Source of the DNA: Trichoplusia ni
Lineage: Eukaryota; Arthropoda; Insecta; Lepidoptera; Noctuidae
Reading direction: 5' to 3'
NCBI RefSeq assembly: GCF_003590095.1
Contig: NC_039478.1
Location: forward strand, 5,828,001 to 5,892,000
Length of the DNA: 64,000 nucleotides
Shown: in pieces, positions 38,901 to 49,061 of the stretch
Layout: each line of letters opens with the position of its first letter
Numbering within the stretch: the stretch's first letter is position 1
Position numbers and translations under genes: made by a program
Notes under the pieces: model-generated
What the model was told of the DNA's origin: nothing
The model's input: only the letters and a program-made list of their open reading frames with translations
Database searches by the model: none

Positions 38901-41900
38901 CATTATAAGTAATTTAGGGGGAAAAATATTCACCATTGGTAATATAAATGATTATAATTAGGAAACTAACCAACAAATGTGTTTTGTCCAGGAACGAGTC
39001 CTTGGCATATGAGGCCAGAACCGAAGTTCTTCGCTCGCAGCAAAGTTTCATTGTACGTTTGCCATATGTATGGCTTATTTGGTCCCTCGCGCCAACCCAG
39101 GCAATTGCCATTATCTGCAACGAAATTTACGTTTTGTCATTTAGTATGGTATTTATTATGGTCTTCATTTATCACTTCTTCAATCTCATAAAGCTGTCTC
39201 AACTCGACTAGCAGTTAAGTAGTGGAATATTCCTTACACGATAAACTCGCAAATTGTTCCACGTTTATTTTTGTTAAAGCAATGAGTAGGTACAAAGAAC
39301 TCGTGTAAGTATTATGGTGAAAAAACAACGAAAAAAAAACAGTGTCCCGACTACTCTAGTGGCACAAATTACGTTTAACTGTATCCTGTAAACCAGTTTG
39401 CGAATGATGTTAACAATATTTTGTAATACACGGGTATTATCGTATTTATCGCTAACGAGCGGAAATGTGGAGGGAAATGAGGTGGGTCTTAGAATTGTGC
39501 CTTGGGGCACTCCCTGCATTGCAATTGTGTGTACCATTCTGTTACTTTGAATGCAGGTTATTGAACATAAGTATACAAGTGTATAGGTGTATACAAAGAC
39601 CTGCAAGTTAGTTGCAGCTATCTAAATGTGAAGAGCCTTTTGAATAATTCTGAGAAATACGTATGAATAGGTTTGAACACCTCACACCTCACATATGATG
39701 TGACAGCAAAATTGCATCGTACTCACTTGATTCTTTGACGCCCCGTCGGAAAGTTTCATAAAGTGTGCGTGTATCCTCGTGTAAGTAGCGAAGAAAACGA
39801 CCATTTTTCGCTTCTTTGTAGAATTTCGACACACGAACCATTTCGGGGCCCTGCAATAAAAATACACGTAATTAATTGGTTTGTTTGCTTTGAACAAAAA
39901 TTACTTCAAAACATGAAACGCACTGAGGTTCCAATGAAGGAAAATATGGCAATTAAATTTTAAAACATGATTTGCATTAGAAAAATGATGTCGTCAATAA
40001 CTAAATGAGTTTGGTGTCATCGCACTGAATCCTTGCAATGGACCTTTATGGAACTAATCAGTTGTAATCTTATTAACAAGCTCGCTGTCATCGGATTATT
40101 ACTACAACCTACTAGCGGCTAATGAGGAACATATTTAACCATACATTTACATAAAAACGACTGACATGTGATAACGTTCACCATGACGGCTTGTCATTCG
40201 AGTCTGTTACAACTGTTCGGGCAATCCCAAAAAAACATAATTATGATTCAAGTTCGTGAGTTCAAAACAGTAGATTAAATAAAGTAGTATGCTCAAAAAA
40301 TAGTTTCAAGTAAATAAATAAACCACAGTAACATAGATGTCAGTCACTAAAATCATATGCAAATGCTTCTCCGTTAACCTAATGACATAGTTGGCCCACT
40401 AACTCCGAATCTTGACTCGCTGCGAGCACTCTTACACGTTACGGTATATTATTATTACAGTTTGCACAATGATAAACGGAGCGATGAACGGGTCAAAGAC
40501 ACTTGTGGGAAAGCAAAAAATGTAATTTGATGATAGAATCGACAAACTATAAAACGTTATGTCATTAAGGTTATGATTGGATTTCAATGACGGTTACTGT
40601 ACAGTTTTCGTTATTATTTTTATTTTCCCTTGTCCTATTATAGTCAACAGTAAATTCAGATACTTTTTTTTTTACAATATTAATAAATGAATGATGAAAA
40701 TTAAGAAGAGCTTTTTGTAAGCGTTGTCACTGTTCCGTTTTACGACCGTTTTGTTTACCTTGAAACTGACTGCTGCGACAGATATTTTATTAACATTATA
40801 TTTTTATATGTATATTATTACATGTTATGATGTTTCCGTGTTAATACCAAATTTATTAATAGCTTGTAGACATAACATTGTTGTTGTTTGTTACAGCTAC
40901 GAAATGTTTAAATAATTACAAAGTAATTTATATTTTAAATATGAGAGCTTCTGCTATTAAGAAATGGAAATAGAAATGACTGATTTCCTTCCATTAAATA
41001 AATATGAAAAATCAAATGTGTTAAACATCAAGCAACCTGATCTTGAATTTAGTATGCAAGGTCGAAAGGAAATTGGTCACGCGATGCCAACTGAAAAATG
41101 TGCCGGTTTTGTGACCGAGTATTTTTAACAAAACGACATGACACATACGATTTGTCCGGTCATTCTCAGTTGAGTAAAGATATCAAAATTGTTGTAGTTT
41201 TATGTCAAAAGCATCTTAATAATCACGTTGTTCAAGATGTCTTTACTGTATTTTTAACGGTCCACGTCTGTTGGTTGTACTACTTCAGCGAGTAATTTGG
41301 CGAGACCTTAGTCGTCGTCGGCCAGAGCAATCCATTACGTTGCACTAAGTGTTAATTCAGCCCTTAGATTTATTGTAATTATAATTGCATTTTTGAGCAG
41401 TGCTAATTAATTTGTTACTCCTACGTGCATATAAAATGTTTAATGTATTACATAAGCGCTGAAGTTCTGTTGCTAATAGGCATGAGCTGACATTGATGGA
41501 CGAAAGAGTTTTACATGGGCGTGGTGCGTCGTATTAAAATTCTAAAAATACTGTAGGAAAGCCCTGAGGGCGTGACGGGACACAAGTGGAGGATCTTGGC
41601 AATGGGAATTGTGATGTCTCCGAAATAGTTGACATTGTAGACGAGTTTAGCTGGCAAGCATTTCCGCGTAAATCGTGTAGTAAGATGCTGTTAACACTTC
41701 GTTAAAGTGCACTAAGTGGTTTTAAAATAGTGAGGTTATAGCGTCCAGAGGATATGATAAACAATCTAATCCTTGATGTAATTGGTTGTTTTTGACGCAT
41801 GTTTTGACTTATTTATACAGTTGACCCATAGTATAAGTGCTAACATATTATGTTTGCAGAATAATGAAAGTAAAACTGTAATAATTTGACATTCAAATAA

Positions 41901-44900
41901 ACAGAATATTTAGCATGCCTCGCTTCACCTACCTAATAATTTAGAACGAAGTATCTAGGTTTCTACAAACGATCGATAAATTGTCTGTCAAACCGCATCG
42001 CCTCGTCGTTTTCCATTTAAACGCATGCATTTTTAAACGTATAACGGTGTATTTTAGTGACTCGTAATGTAAATACTTACTTAAAGGTTTTATGGTAATG
42101 CTTTATTTCCATTAAAGAAGAGTTGAGATTGGATTAACGAATAAAATTGCCAAATCCAATATTTTAATCTTCTCCCTTAACCCTCTTCCGAGTTATCAGT
42201 TAATTAATATTTATTAGCGAAATATTTCGCATTAGAGACAATGAGTAGGTATAAAAAAATCTGGCTGATCACCAAAAATGTCACGGGATGACGACTTACA
42301 GGGTTCAACACCGTTACGATGTGATAAACAAAGCCGATGAGTATGAAGGTGCCACGTTTCTATGCTATGAGTCGACATTAATAGTATTGATTGACTTGTA
42401 TTGAGGCGCGGCAACAATTCGACAATATTAATTACTTAAAGATTCTTCACTAATGAAAGAATGAACTTATCATGTTTCTAATCAATCACAAATTGCATGT
42501 CAATCGCTGTGGTGTGGCTATCATTCCTATCGTAATTGGTTTGTCTAAATTATTTAATTATTAGATTAAGAGATTCTGATGCTACGGTTTAAGCATTTCC
42601 TCTTACGGCTAGAGAAAATGCAAATGCACAAATTTGAATCACGCTTGAACGAAGAGGTTACTAGGGTGCTTGTTGTACTTTTTCATCGACACAACCAGCC
42701 TACAAGAAGCGGTGGTGGCAGCTGATTTTAACCGTTGGTTGCCTTATATAAATTGAATAGTTAATTAGGTATAATCATTTAACAGATGACCGTTAGTTAA
42801 TTCTTCTAATTCTAAAAATCATTGATCATTACATAAATATAATCTACTAATAATCATCATTGGATTGGGATCTGTGATTTTATTTCTGGAATTATCACAT
42901 GAGTTCGATTCTAGAAATAAAATCATCATTTTCTTCGAGTGTTATACAGTTTATGATCCGTCAGTTATATCACGTGAATGTCTGTTGCTGACCGTAGCTA
43001 TGAAAATATATGTGACGTCATCACGTTCATCGGAAATAACGTAAAAAATGCAACTGTCTGGTTAAATATTGATTTGTAAAATGATAAAAAGAACACAATA
43101 TAAAAAGCCAAACTAGATGAAAATAGTGAAACGATAGAATGCTGATATCAAAAGAGGATATTACAAACGTTAAAACTCTTCCCGTAGATTTCTCTGCTGA
43201 TACTTCCTATATACATAACATTAATTCAAAGTTAAAATTAATTCCTGCATCCGCAATTCCTGTTACTCACAAAACTCTCAGTTCATCAAAGAACGTGTGA
43301 TATCATAAAAAGCATATGACATTTAAAATAGATTATTATTATATTATTGCGGATCGCATTAGTGGTTCCTGTTTCCAGAACATTAAACGCCAGAAGATTA
43401 GTTTATTCAGCTTTGTGATCTCATATTAGATGTTTATTCTGATTCTCAAACACACACAGACTGGAAATTGTAAGCTATGAAATGACTGGAGTGGATCAAT
43501 CATGAGTTATTAATATAACTATTGATGTTGCGAAACTTGAATGAATTGTTTACTTGACGAATATCGTGCTGAGGTAATCTGCGAGCTATTCGTTCTCGGC
43601 ATGTCGTTGATAACTTTCCAGATTTAATTTTCTAGATCTGGGGAACTGCTTCTACTACGCGCAGTGAGATCGTGCAAATGGTTTGGAACAGCGTGGCGTG
43701 GAACTCTATACCATTACAGTTAAGTTAAAGTGGAGTGGCGAAGCATGGGCGCGGAACCGTTGGTTTCCGCACCCTAAGGATAGAAACGGAATCCTATTAT
43801 TGAGAGCCTGCTGTTTATCCGTCTCTCTGTAAATTCGTCACCAGGCTGTATTTCGTGAACCGTGAAAAATATGAGGGTGGGTAGGCACAAATTTATTAGT
43901 CATCTTTAGCCTATTTATTCTGAACTCTCAGTGTCACGAGTCCTACACGCACTTGACCATTTTTTCAAGAGTTTATAAAATCGCTTTATCTACAAATAGA
44001 ATTCTGTGCTAGGCTTAGCTAAACACAGCCCAAAAGTCCTTTAACTTCTCAGCCAAGCAAACAACATTGTCATAACAAACCACTTCATCTATACATACTG
44101 ACAAAACTCTATTTTCTGAAGCTTACGAAATCGGAAACTAAAAGCTATAAATTAAATGAAAATTAGAAGTTTATTTGCGTCTTCATATTACACAATCTTT
44201 AATAAAATACGATATACCAAAAATAACAAGTGTGTTATAAATTCGAGTATTCGTGTGTTACTAGTTGTAGTCTAATGCCTGTGTCAGTTACGAAGACTGA
44301 TTGCGTGCGAAAATACGTAACAATAGTTTTACTCGATTATTCTCGATACACGTCCCGTGACATGTCTGGTCCGTTTGCCAAAAATCTATAAAAAATGGTC
44401 GCGAGTAAACGACCCTTTCATTAAAAGTATTTACGACTTGTCAATATGTTAGTGTTGGTTAGAAAGAATTTGGTAGGGAGATTTAATATTTGATTAATTA
44501 AAAAAAGATACAATATGAATAACAGCAGCATAAAGATTAAACTTCAATCAGGTAGGTATGTAGTCGATCATTGTGAATTGTGTCGGAATACTAAACTTAC
44601 ATAAACAAGATATATATTACCAGCAAAAAGAAGAATATAAACTATAAATGCTAGAGCCGCAACTACAGTGTATTTAATGATGCTTTGAACGTTTTTAGGC
44701 TTTGCTTTGAAAACGCTTAAATACAGTGTATTCGATATGAGTAAAGTCTTAGCCCAACTTTGACAAAAACGTATGAAGCACTTCACTTACTATTTATTCA
44801 ACAACGGTGTACCCACGCCTACTATTTTCTATAGGATAGTTACAGACCCAATTGCAGTCCTAAATCATAAGCTGACGCGGCGTTACCGTCGCAAGTAGAC

Positions 44901-47900
44901 CCGATAAATACCTACGCGAAAACACTCACGACGCATACGTAAAGTTATGAATCCGCCTAACAAAAGTTATGTTACTTAACTTAGCACCTGTTAACATAAG
45001 GATCTTCATAACAGGCACCTACTAACAAACTTAAAAGCGTCGTAAAATTCTCCTTACGTTCTACAGAAGGCGAATTTTATGGAAGGCCAAGGTTTATCTG
45101 GTCTTTACTTTGAGGTTACGATTATTGTTATTACCTAATAACCAATATAAATTTTACTGTGGGAATCCCACGGTCCACTAAATCTCGAAGTTAGTTATGG
45201 GTGAGCTGCATTTACACAAAGCAGTCTGTAGGCTAAAAGGTGTCAAGGGTGTACAAACATTTTCATGTATGACAGTAAACATTTGGGTAGCTAATTCTTG
45301 CGTAGCAGAACTAAATAATAAATTAAGTTTCATATACGATTTCGAGAATCGGCATCTAATCAATTAAATATAAAAAGGTAGGCCTAGCAGTTGCACAATT
45401 ACAAGTTGGTAAAAATACCTTTATCACCATACATTTTTGTTACCCTGGATATTCCAAAATTTCAATAACTAGACCTTTTTTCATTCGGGAAATCATGAAG
45501 TGATGCCTGCCATTTTGGGTTGAGCGGAAGTCTGATTTTTACTGACTAAAACCCATGTTCCTTCTTTTGCCTTTTGTACGCCGGGGCCGCGGTAACCTTT
45601 TCGTTCAATCGCACTCATCAGAATCATTCGGATCGGTTTCGGCAATTTCAGTTCATTTTTTAAGGTGCTTGGTGCTTGCTTGGCAGAACTGAAGGTTAGA
45701 CCAAATAGCTTCTTTAATTACTTGCATTTGTGTAGTGTAGTTGACACCATAAACGCCCACACATCAAAGACTTTCGTCGCCACTTCCTCAATTTATGAGA
45801 TATTTAATCACTAACATTAGTACAACTATTCGTAACGGCTAGAGTCGCCTGTTTTATGTTAAGTCTTAACAAATTACTTCGATGTTTATGTATCACGTTT
45901 AACGGCTGCAATTTAGTTTGATATCTGAAGTTCACATGTATGTTCAAAGGAATAATTAATAGAAAAAAAGTGGTCACTAGTACAGTGCCCAATTTTATTT
46001 GCTTTCCATCTACAATTTTAAATAGGCGCAATTTCCGATTGTTGTTTTAAGTTGAAGTGAAATTGAAACACTTTAGTCAGATTGGTTCACTTTGATAGTA
46101 TTCCGAATGCTAATGCACCTATTTAATAAATAAATTAATACCAAACAATTTCCAACAATTTTCTTTCAGGACTCAAAATTTATCCGAATACTTTATAAAT
46201 ATAAGATAAAAGCAGTACCTTAAAGATGTTTTACGAATATTACTCGTACGAATGGATTAATGAGCATGAGCAATTGTTGTTTGTGTCACCATAATTTCGT
46301 CTAGATGTATATTAAATGAAACGCATAGGTACTTTACTAAAATATAAAACTGTTATCTAGGTAAAGAGAAGCAGTATTTATTACACAAGACACAAAACTC
46401 TAGGTTCGTCCGCTTATTTTGATAACTAATCAAAACACGATGTGAGGAAAATAAAAATAGACTTATGTTTCATATAGGGCGTTGTTTTGAAACGCTGTCC
46501 ATTGGCAACAACAAGACAATATTTATCACTTATGTAATCATTTGTATACACTTTGTAATTTTTGCCAAAAATAAAGTTCTAAGACTTCTAAGTAATAATA
46601 AAACATTGACAATAGCGTTGAAACTCGTACATTATCTTCAGTAATCAGATATATCAATCAAACTTGTTTTCAATCGCAGGTGGGCAAATACGTCATGCGG
46701 CTGTCCTTTTTTATGACTGTCTAAAAAAAGGAGTGAACATATTTGCACTACATCCGTGCAATTATTTAATCCACAATGCGTAAAACGATTTAGATGTATG
46801 GTATCTTTATAAAATTAAAAAGTCTTTTAAAAAAAGGAATACTGCTCACTTTACTTTTTTAATGATGTTCTTAGTTCGATCAACTTTTCTAGCGCATATT
46901 TCATTAATTAATCTTTAACGGTAAGTTACTTCATTAACTGTTACTATAACACAATCGTCAATCATCAATTAGAAGTTTAAATGTATTCTGGTATAATCCG
47001 TCGCTATAAATGTCATAATTCAATTAACATGAACGTTATCCGTAACATCGTTATGTCACAGATGTTGTAATTACGTTCTTAATAAAATTCATCTCGACTT
47101 TAATTTCGTAAATATAAATACATACGTTTATAAAACGAATTATCTAGAATAGAATGTTTCTATTTCTAATCAGTATCTTTGGCGGTGGAACTTTTAAATG
47201 ATCTGAATCTAAATGTTACGGAGCTTTGCCAACTGTCGACCATGAGCAACGTCTAACAATGTTCCGACCTCTAGAGTATATAAATTTTGCACAACAATTT
47301 ACAAATATCACAAAATTTATTTCTATCTATCCATTCATGACAACTATATTGTATTAATACGACTGAACTTGTTACTCCAGATTATAAATCTTCTTTAGGT
47401 TACCGGTGAATCGTTGAAAAATGTATAAATACTAAGCTTATTTAATCACGAATGCTAGGACAATTATTTTAAATTGTGTAATAAAGGGTTATTTCTTTTA
47501 TTACAATTGCTGAGATCTGTATCACTCACTTTAAAGGTGTCCGATTGTTCGCTGAGACTTATCGGAGGTCGAATCGGAGGGACTCCGATGCAGCAATCAC
47601 AACACGCCATTGTTACAACTAAATGTTATCACACTATAAAATGCACAATATTCTTTAAAATAAAACCGTTGGATATTGCAAAACCATTGCGAAATCGACT
47701 TGAGACCACGGTTTTTGTTAAGTTCACTACACTTTTCAGGGTTCACAATGATCCTCGAGTGAATGGACCGTTCCCGTTAATCGTCTTGGCCGAGACACTT
47801 TGGCGTACTTTGCTAGTATCTCGTCACTTTCGCTAGACACTTTTGGGTACTGACAGGAGAGCAGCGGGCAGGGCTGCCCGTGGTACAATGAGTTAAAAAT

Positions 47901-49061
47901 ATCGCTCAAAGATGCGCTCTGCCAACTCGAGATCGTCGGCAGTTGGTATTAGGACAACTCGAACTTTGATACCGCAATAAAGAGGAATACCCTGGCGTCA
48001 TCATTTTATATACCTTTATGTTATATTTCTAAATTATTTCCAGAGTGCTATGAATGATAATTTGGCGTTTTAATCTTTGTTGACAACGAATGTCTTTCAA
48101 TTAATTTTCCTTAATGCATGTCTTTATGTTAAATGACTTTGCTTATTATTGTTAGATACACTATCCATTGCGGATTATAATTCATTTTATCACCGTCTGG
48201 TAGTAATACTTGTTTATCGATCATCGACCTCACTAATACAATGAAACAAATAAGGCCAAGTTTATCGGTCGTAATCAAGATATTATTTTATTAGATTCAT
48301 ATTTATTCCTGTTTATGATCTATTTAAAATCTATCTATCTTTACCAAAACGGGTAATTTTAAACGGGTTCTTTTCTTTTACCTTTGGTATCCAAAACATA
48401 AACATAGGAATATAGCTCTAAACGATTGAGCAAAAAAAGTATGAACTTGGCCTTGTTTGTCAAATGGAAACACAAATAATACTCCTAACACAGTCAATAT
48501 CTTATCGCAATACTCAAAAATATCTCGAAACGTTTCTAACCTATTACTTCTTTGACACGTATCATTTATCTGCTATCTGTCGCTGAAAGTATTGAAAAAC
48601 AAAAGAAAACAGCCTAGAGCATTTTAAAGGGCCCGTGATGGACTACTTTCAATCTTAAATATTACTTAGGGAAAAAAGTTCCAGAGACAAGTTTAAGAGC
48701 GAGCTAATCCAGTACATCAAAATTTTGTAATGTCTTGCGCATCCCGATTCAGAGATAGTTAACACTCTCAAAACATGGATTGTCTAAATTCAAAAAATAA
48801 AGACAAAAAAGTGCGTAATAATTCGACATGAGTAGAAAGAACAATATGAATGTTCCTAGCAAATACCATGTAGGTGCATGTAGGCTACTATGTAGATCGT
48901 ACTCACTGTCTCTAGCAGGCTCTGTTCGTGGAGTGTGACGAGTGGCTTCTCAGGTTTCGGCCTCGTGCTGAGGTAGAAGGCGGAGGCGGCGGCGACGCCG
49001 GTCAGCGCCAGCGCACCAGCCGAACCACCCACCATCCATAGGTACTGGTCGATTTCGCTCA
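29802..49061 (-). CDS. Acsl: Long-chain-fatty-acid--CoA ligase (ACSL1/5/6 type), whole gene, transmembrane isoform
   Basis: Thirteen exons on the minus strand splice in uninterrupted phase to 684 residues if the ATG is completed by an upstream exon; ACSL proteins are usually about 650-720. Reaction: fatty acid + ATP + CoA to acyl-CoA + AMP + PPi. In order: membrane anchor (about 10-32), RPKPEKP hinge, P-loop YTSGTTGMPKG (262-272), PLAHMLER linker, GYGQTE (444-449), HTGD (Asp 527), IDRRKHIFKLSQGEYIVPEK, and LLTPTMKAKRPE with the catalytic-type lysine (about 662-664). These define ANL-superfamily long-chain synthetases anchored on ER or outer mitochondrial membrane with the catalytic part in the cytosol. 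All introns are GT-AG. No frameshift or missing motif. Exons for GC-rich stretches contrast strongly with AT-rich introns. Upstream alternative exons are listed separately. Confidence 0.95.
29940..31549 (-). other. Acsl: Acsl intron
   Basis: 1.6 kb, donor gtatgg, acceptor acag. Contains a 98-codon plus-strand open frame (30405-30701) without recognisable features; not called a gene. Confidence 0.85.
31550..31723 (-). CDS. Acsl: Acsl exon, C-terminal lid domain
   Basis: 174 bases, phase 0/0, acceptor ttcag, donor gtatgg. Reads SCVVAVVVPDVDVVKCWALE and ends GLKTFEQ, matching the AVVVPDVE...LKxFEQ stretch of ACSL enzymes. Strongly GC-rich. Residues 582-639. Confidence 0.96.
31724..32163 (-). 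other. Acsl: Acsl intron
   Basis: 440 bp, donor gtgaat, acceptor ttcag. Nothing else seen. Confidence 0.85.
32164..32307 (-). CDS. Acsl: Acsl exon, FACS signature
   Basis: 144 bases, phase 0/0. Reads NGTLKIIDRRKHIFKLSQGE then YIVPEKIENIY, ending VFVHGESLK. This is the fatty-acyl-CoA synthetase signature and hinge (Asp-Arg-Arg-Lys at about 541-544). Residues 534-581. Confidence 0.97.
32308..32992 (-). other. Acsl: Acsl intron with short telomere-like array
   Basis: Contains alternating TTAGG/TTAGA units at 32788-32807 and, next to them, repeated attcgcccga motifs (about 32812-32886) that look like part of a decayed repeat. No exon. Confidence 0.7.
32993..33160 (-). CDS. Acsl: Acsl exon with TGD motif
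   Basis: 168 bases, phase 0/0, acceptor tccag, donor gtcaga (weak but usable). Begins LVDVPEMEYYASQGQGEVCV and ends DGWHHTGDVGKWLP. HTGD is the adenylate-ribose-binding motif (Asp 527). GC-rich. Residues 478-533. Confidence 0.96.
33161..34265 (-). other. Acsl: Acsl intron
   Basis: 1.1 kb AT-rich intron, donor gtaatt. Open frame at 33578-33778 is not supported. Confidence 0.8.
34266..34376 (-). CDS. Acsl: Acsl exon with GYGQTE motif
   Basis: 111 bases, phase 0/0, acceptor caacag, donor gtaatt. Reads IVEGYGQTECTAPVTLTVQG then DHVPEHVGPPVACCKVK. GYGQTE is the adenine-binding A5 motif. Residues 441-477. Confidence 0.97.
34377..36568 (-). other. Acsl: Acsl intron
   Basis: 2.2 kb, AT-rich, no exon or clear repeat recognised. 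Donor gtacgt. Confidence 0.8.
36569..36719 (-). CDS. Acsl: Acsl exon
   Basis: 151 bases; enters in phase 2 completing an Arg codon, leaves in phase 0. Reads GIVRSDSVWDKLVFRKVREG and then MGGRLRIMVVGSAPLAG and ends RCALGCL. The GGRLRIMVVGSAPL block is diagnostic for ACSL. Residues 390-440. Confidence 0.96.
36720..37622 (-). other. Acsl: Acsl intron
   Basis: 903 bp, donor gtagat, acceptor tccgcag. Nothing else recognised. Confidence 0.85.
37623..37840 (-). CDS. Acsl: Acsl exon
   Basis: 218 bases, phase 0 in, phase 2 out. Reads NALYMVGGAVGFYSGDIRRL, then LKPTMMPAVPRLLNRLYDK and ends ALSAKESELK. The GFYSGDIRRL and PTMMPAVPRLLNR strings match the fatty-acid-tunnel region of ACSL. Residues 318-389. 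Confidence 0.96.
38019..38219 (-). CDS. Acsl: Acsl exon with ATP-binding P-loop
   Basis: 201 bases, phase 0/0, acceptor ttgcag, donor gtacct. Reads PPKPESLCTICYTSGTTGMP then KGVMLTHENVVASMC, ends SFLPLAHMLERCCE. YTSGTTGMPKG is the AMP-binding signature, PLAHMLER the linker motif. Residues 251-317. Confidence 0.97.
38312..38511 (-). CDS. Acsl: Acsl exon
   Basis: 200 bases, enters phase 1 (A|CC = Thr), leaves phase 0 at donor gttcgt, a non-consensus but frame-consistent site only 92 bp from the next exon. Reads EMTVVICEDDKKANLLLDQ, then LRKLITIKEVSPSTHQRARS, and RGVEIIKFSDVEIQGAQKDH. Residues 184-250. Confidence 0.93.
38761..38886 (-). CDS. Acsl: Acsl exon
   Basis: 126 bases, phase 1/1, acceptor ttccag, donor gtaagt. 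Reads IYSQNCPEWIMTEQAAYCYS then MVIVPLYDTLGANACAFIVN. NCPEW and VPLYDTLG are conserved ACSL blocks. Residues about 142-183. Confidence 0.96.
38971..39114 (-). CDS. Acsl: Acsl exon
   Basis: 144 bases, phase 1/1, acceptor ttgcag, donor gttagt; the next intron is only 84 bp. Reads NGNCLGWREGPNKPYIWQTY, then NETLLRAKNFGSGLICQGLV and PGQNTFVG. Longer open frames in other registers here are shadows. Residues about 94-141. Confidence 0.96.
39115..39726 (-). other. Acsl: Acsl intron; possible reverse-transcriptase remnant
   Basis: 612 bp. The minus frame at 39274-39606 contains GVPQGTILRPTSF, similar to the non-LTR reverse-transcriptase block GVPQGSxLGPxLF, but the rest of the frame is not RT-like. 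At best a decayed fragment. Confidence 0.4.
39727..39850 (-). CDS. Acsl: Acsl exon 2, first exon shared by all predicted isoforms
   Basis: 124 bases, phase 0 in, phase 1 out, acceptor attgcag, donor gtgagt. Reads GPEMVRVSKFYKEAKNGRFL then RYLHEDTRTLYETFRRGVKE. TLYETFRRG corresponds to TLYEGFQRG of mammalian ACSL1. Because it starts on a codon boundary, any upstream exon ending in phase 0 can be spliced to it. Residues 53-93 in the transmembrane isoform. Confidence 0.95.
43795..43885 (-). repeat. Fragment of GGTTGCGAGTCGG/CCCTTTGGGTACGG family repeat
   Basis: The plus strand reads ggaatcctattattgagagc, then ccgtctctctgtaa, then ttcgtcaccaggctgta and tttcgtgaaccgtgaaaa. This is the reverse complement of the 3' half of the family at 5638. 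Partial copy inside an Acsl intron. Confidence 0.55.
44601..44785 (-). CDS. Acsl: Candidate alternative N-terminal exon of Acsl, hydrophobic anchor
   Basis: An open minus-strand frame reads KCFIRFCQSWAKTLL, later AKPKNVQSIIKYTVVAALAF and IVYILLFAGNIYLVY, and stops at a perfect donor (ttat|gtaagt, exon end 44601) in phase 0, exactly what exon 2 needs. The hydrophobic run looks like a membrane anchor. A TAA lies just upstream in frame and there is no ATG, so an upstream exon is required. If the acceptor is aag at 44788-44786, the exon starts with TG AAG and an upstream exon ending in A would make ATG, the same arrangement as the exon at 49061. That acceptor has a poor pyrimidine tract. Predicted isoform about 694 residues. 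May be chance. Confidence 0.4.
47530..47610 (-). CDS. Acsl: Alternative first coding exon of Acsl, cysteine-rich N-terminus
   Basis: Starts at ATG 47610 in good context (aacaATGG) and encodes 27 codons, MACCDCCIGVPPIRPP then ISLSEQSDTFK, ending at donor gtgagt (47529) in phase 0, which joins exon 2 (GPEMVRV). TGA and TAA lie in frame just upstream, so this is the first ATG. LSEQS parallels LHEQS at the same place in the transmembrane exon, supporting the join. The peptide has no transmembrane segment; CCDCC at residues 3-7 suggests S-acylation or metal binding (inference). The predicted isoform is 659 residues. Plus-strand open frame 47474-47836 is a shadow. Confidence 0.72.
47611..47870 (-). 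promoter_or_regulatory. Acsl: Candidate alternative Acsl promoter and 5' UTR
   Basis: A stretch richer in CpG than its surroundings directly upstream of the cysteine-rich exon. On the minus strand an arthropod-type initiator TCAGT occurs at 47853-47849 and no TATA box is apparent, which would fit a TATA-less start giving a 5' UTR of about 240 bases. Confidence 0.4.
48907..49061 (-). CDS. Acsl: Acsl N-terminal exon with transmembrane anchor
   Basis: Strong acceptor (gttttcttgtctag) before 49061 and donor gtgagt after 48907. The exon begins TG AGC GAA, so a preceding exon ending in A would make a split start codon giving MSEIDQYLWM; the first internal ATG is at 49035 (MVGGSAG). A single hydrophobic helix follows, then STRPKPEKPLVTLHEQSLLE. 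TM followed by TRPKPxKP is exactly the layout of mammalian ACSL1, which anchors the enzyme in ER/outer mitochondrial membrane. It leaves in phase 0 to exon 2. GC-rich. Confidence 0.88.

Larger units (their letters stand above)
39851..47529 (-). other. Acsl: Large 5' region of Acsl with candidate alternative exon
   Basis: 7.7 kb between exon 2 and the cysteine-rich first exon. It holds the ATG-less hydrophobic exon candidate (44601-44785) and a repeat fragment (43795-43885). Otherwise AT-rich with nothing recognised. Confidence 0.7.

Noticed and set aside
38914..39211. Longer frames over an Acsl exon (both strands)
   Set aside because: The correct register is NGNCLGWREGPNKPYIW; the longer frames are out of register.
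47474..47836. 120-codon plus-strand frame
   Set aside because: Antisense to the cysteine-rich Acsl exon and its leader; no recognised domain.
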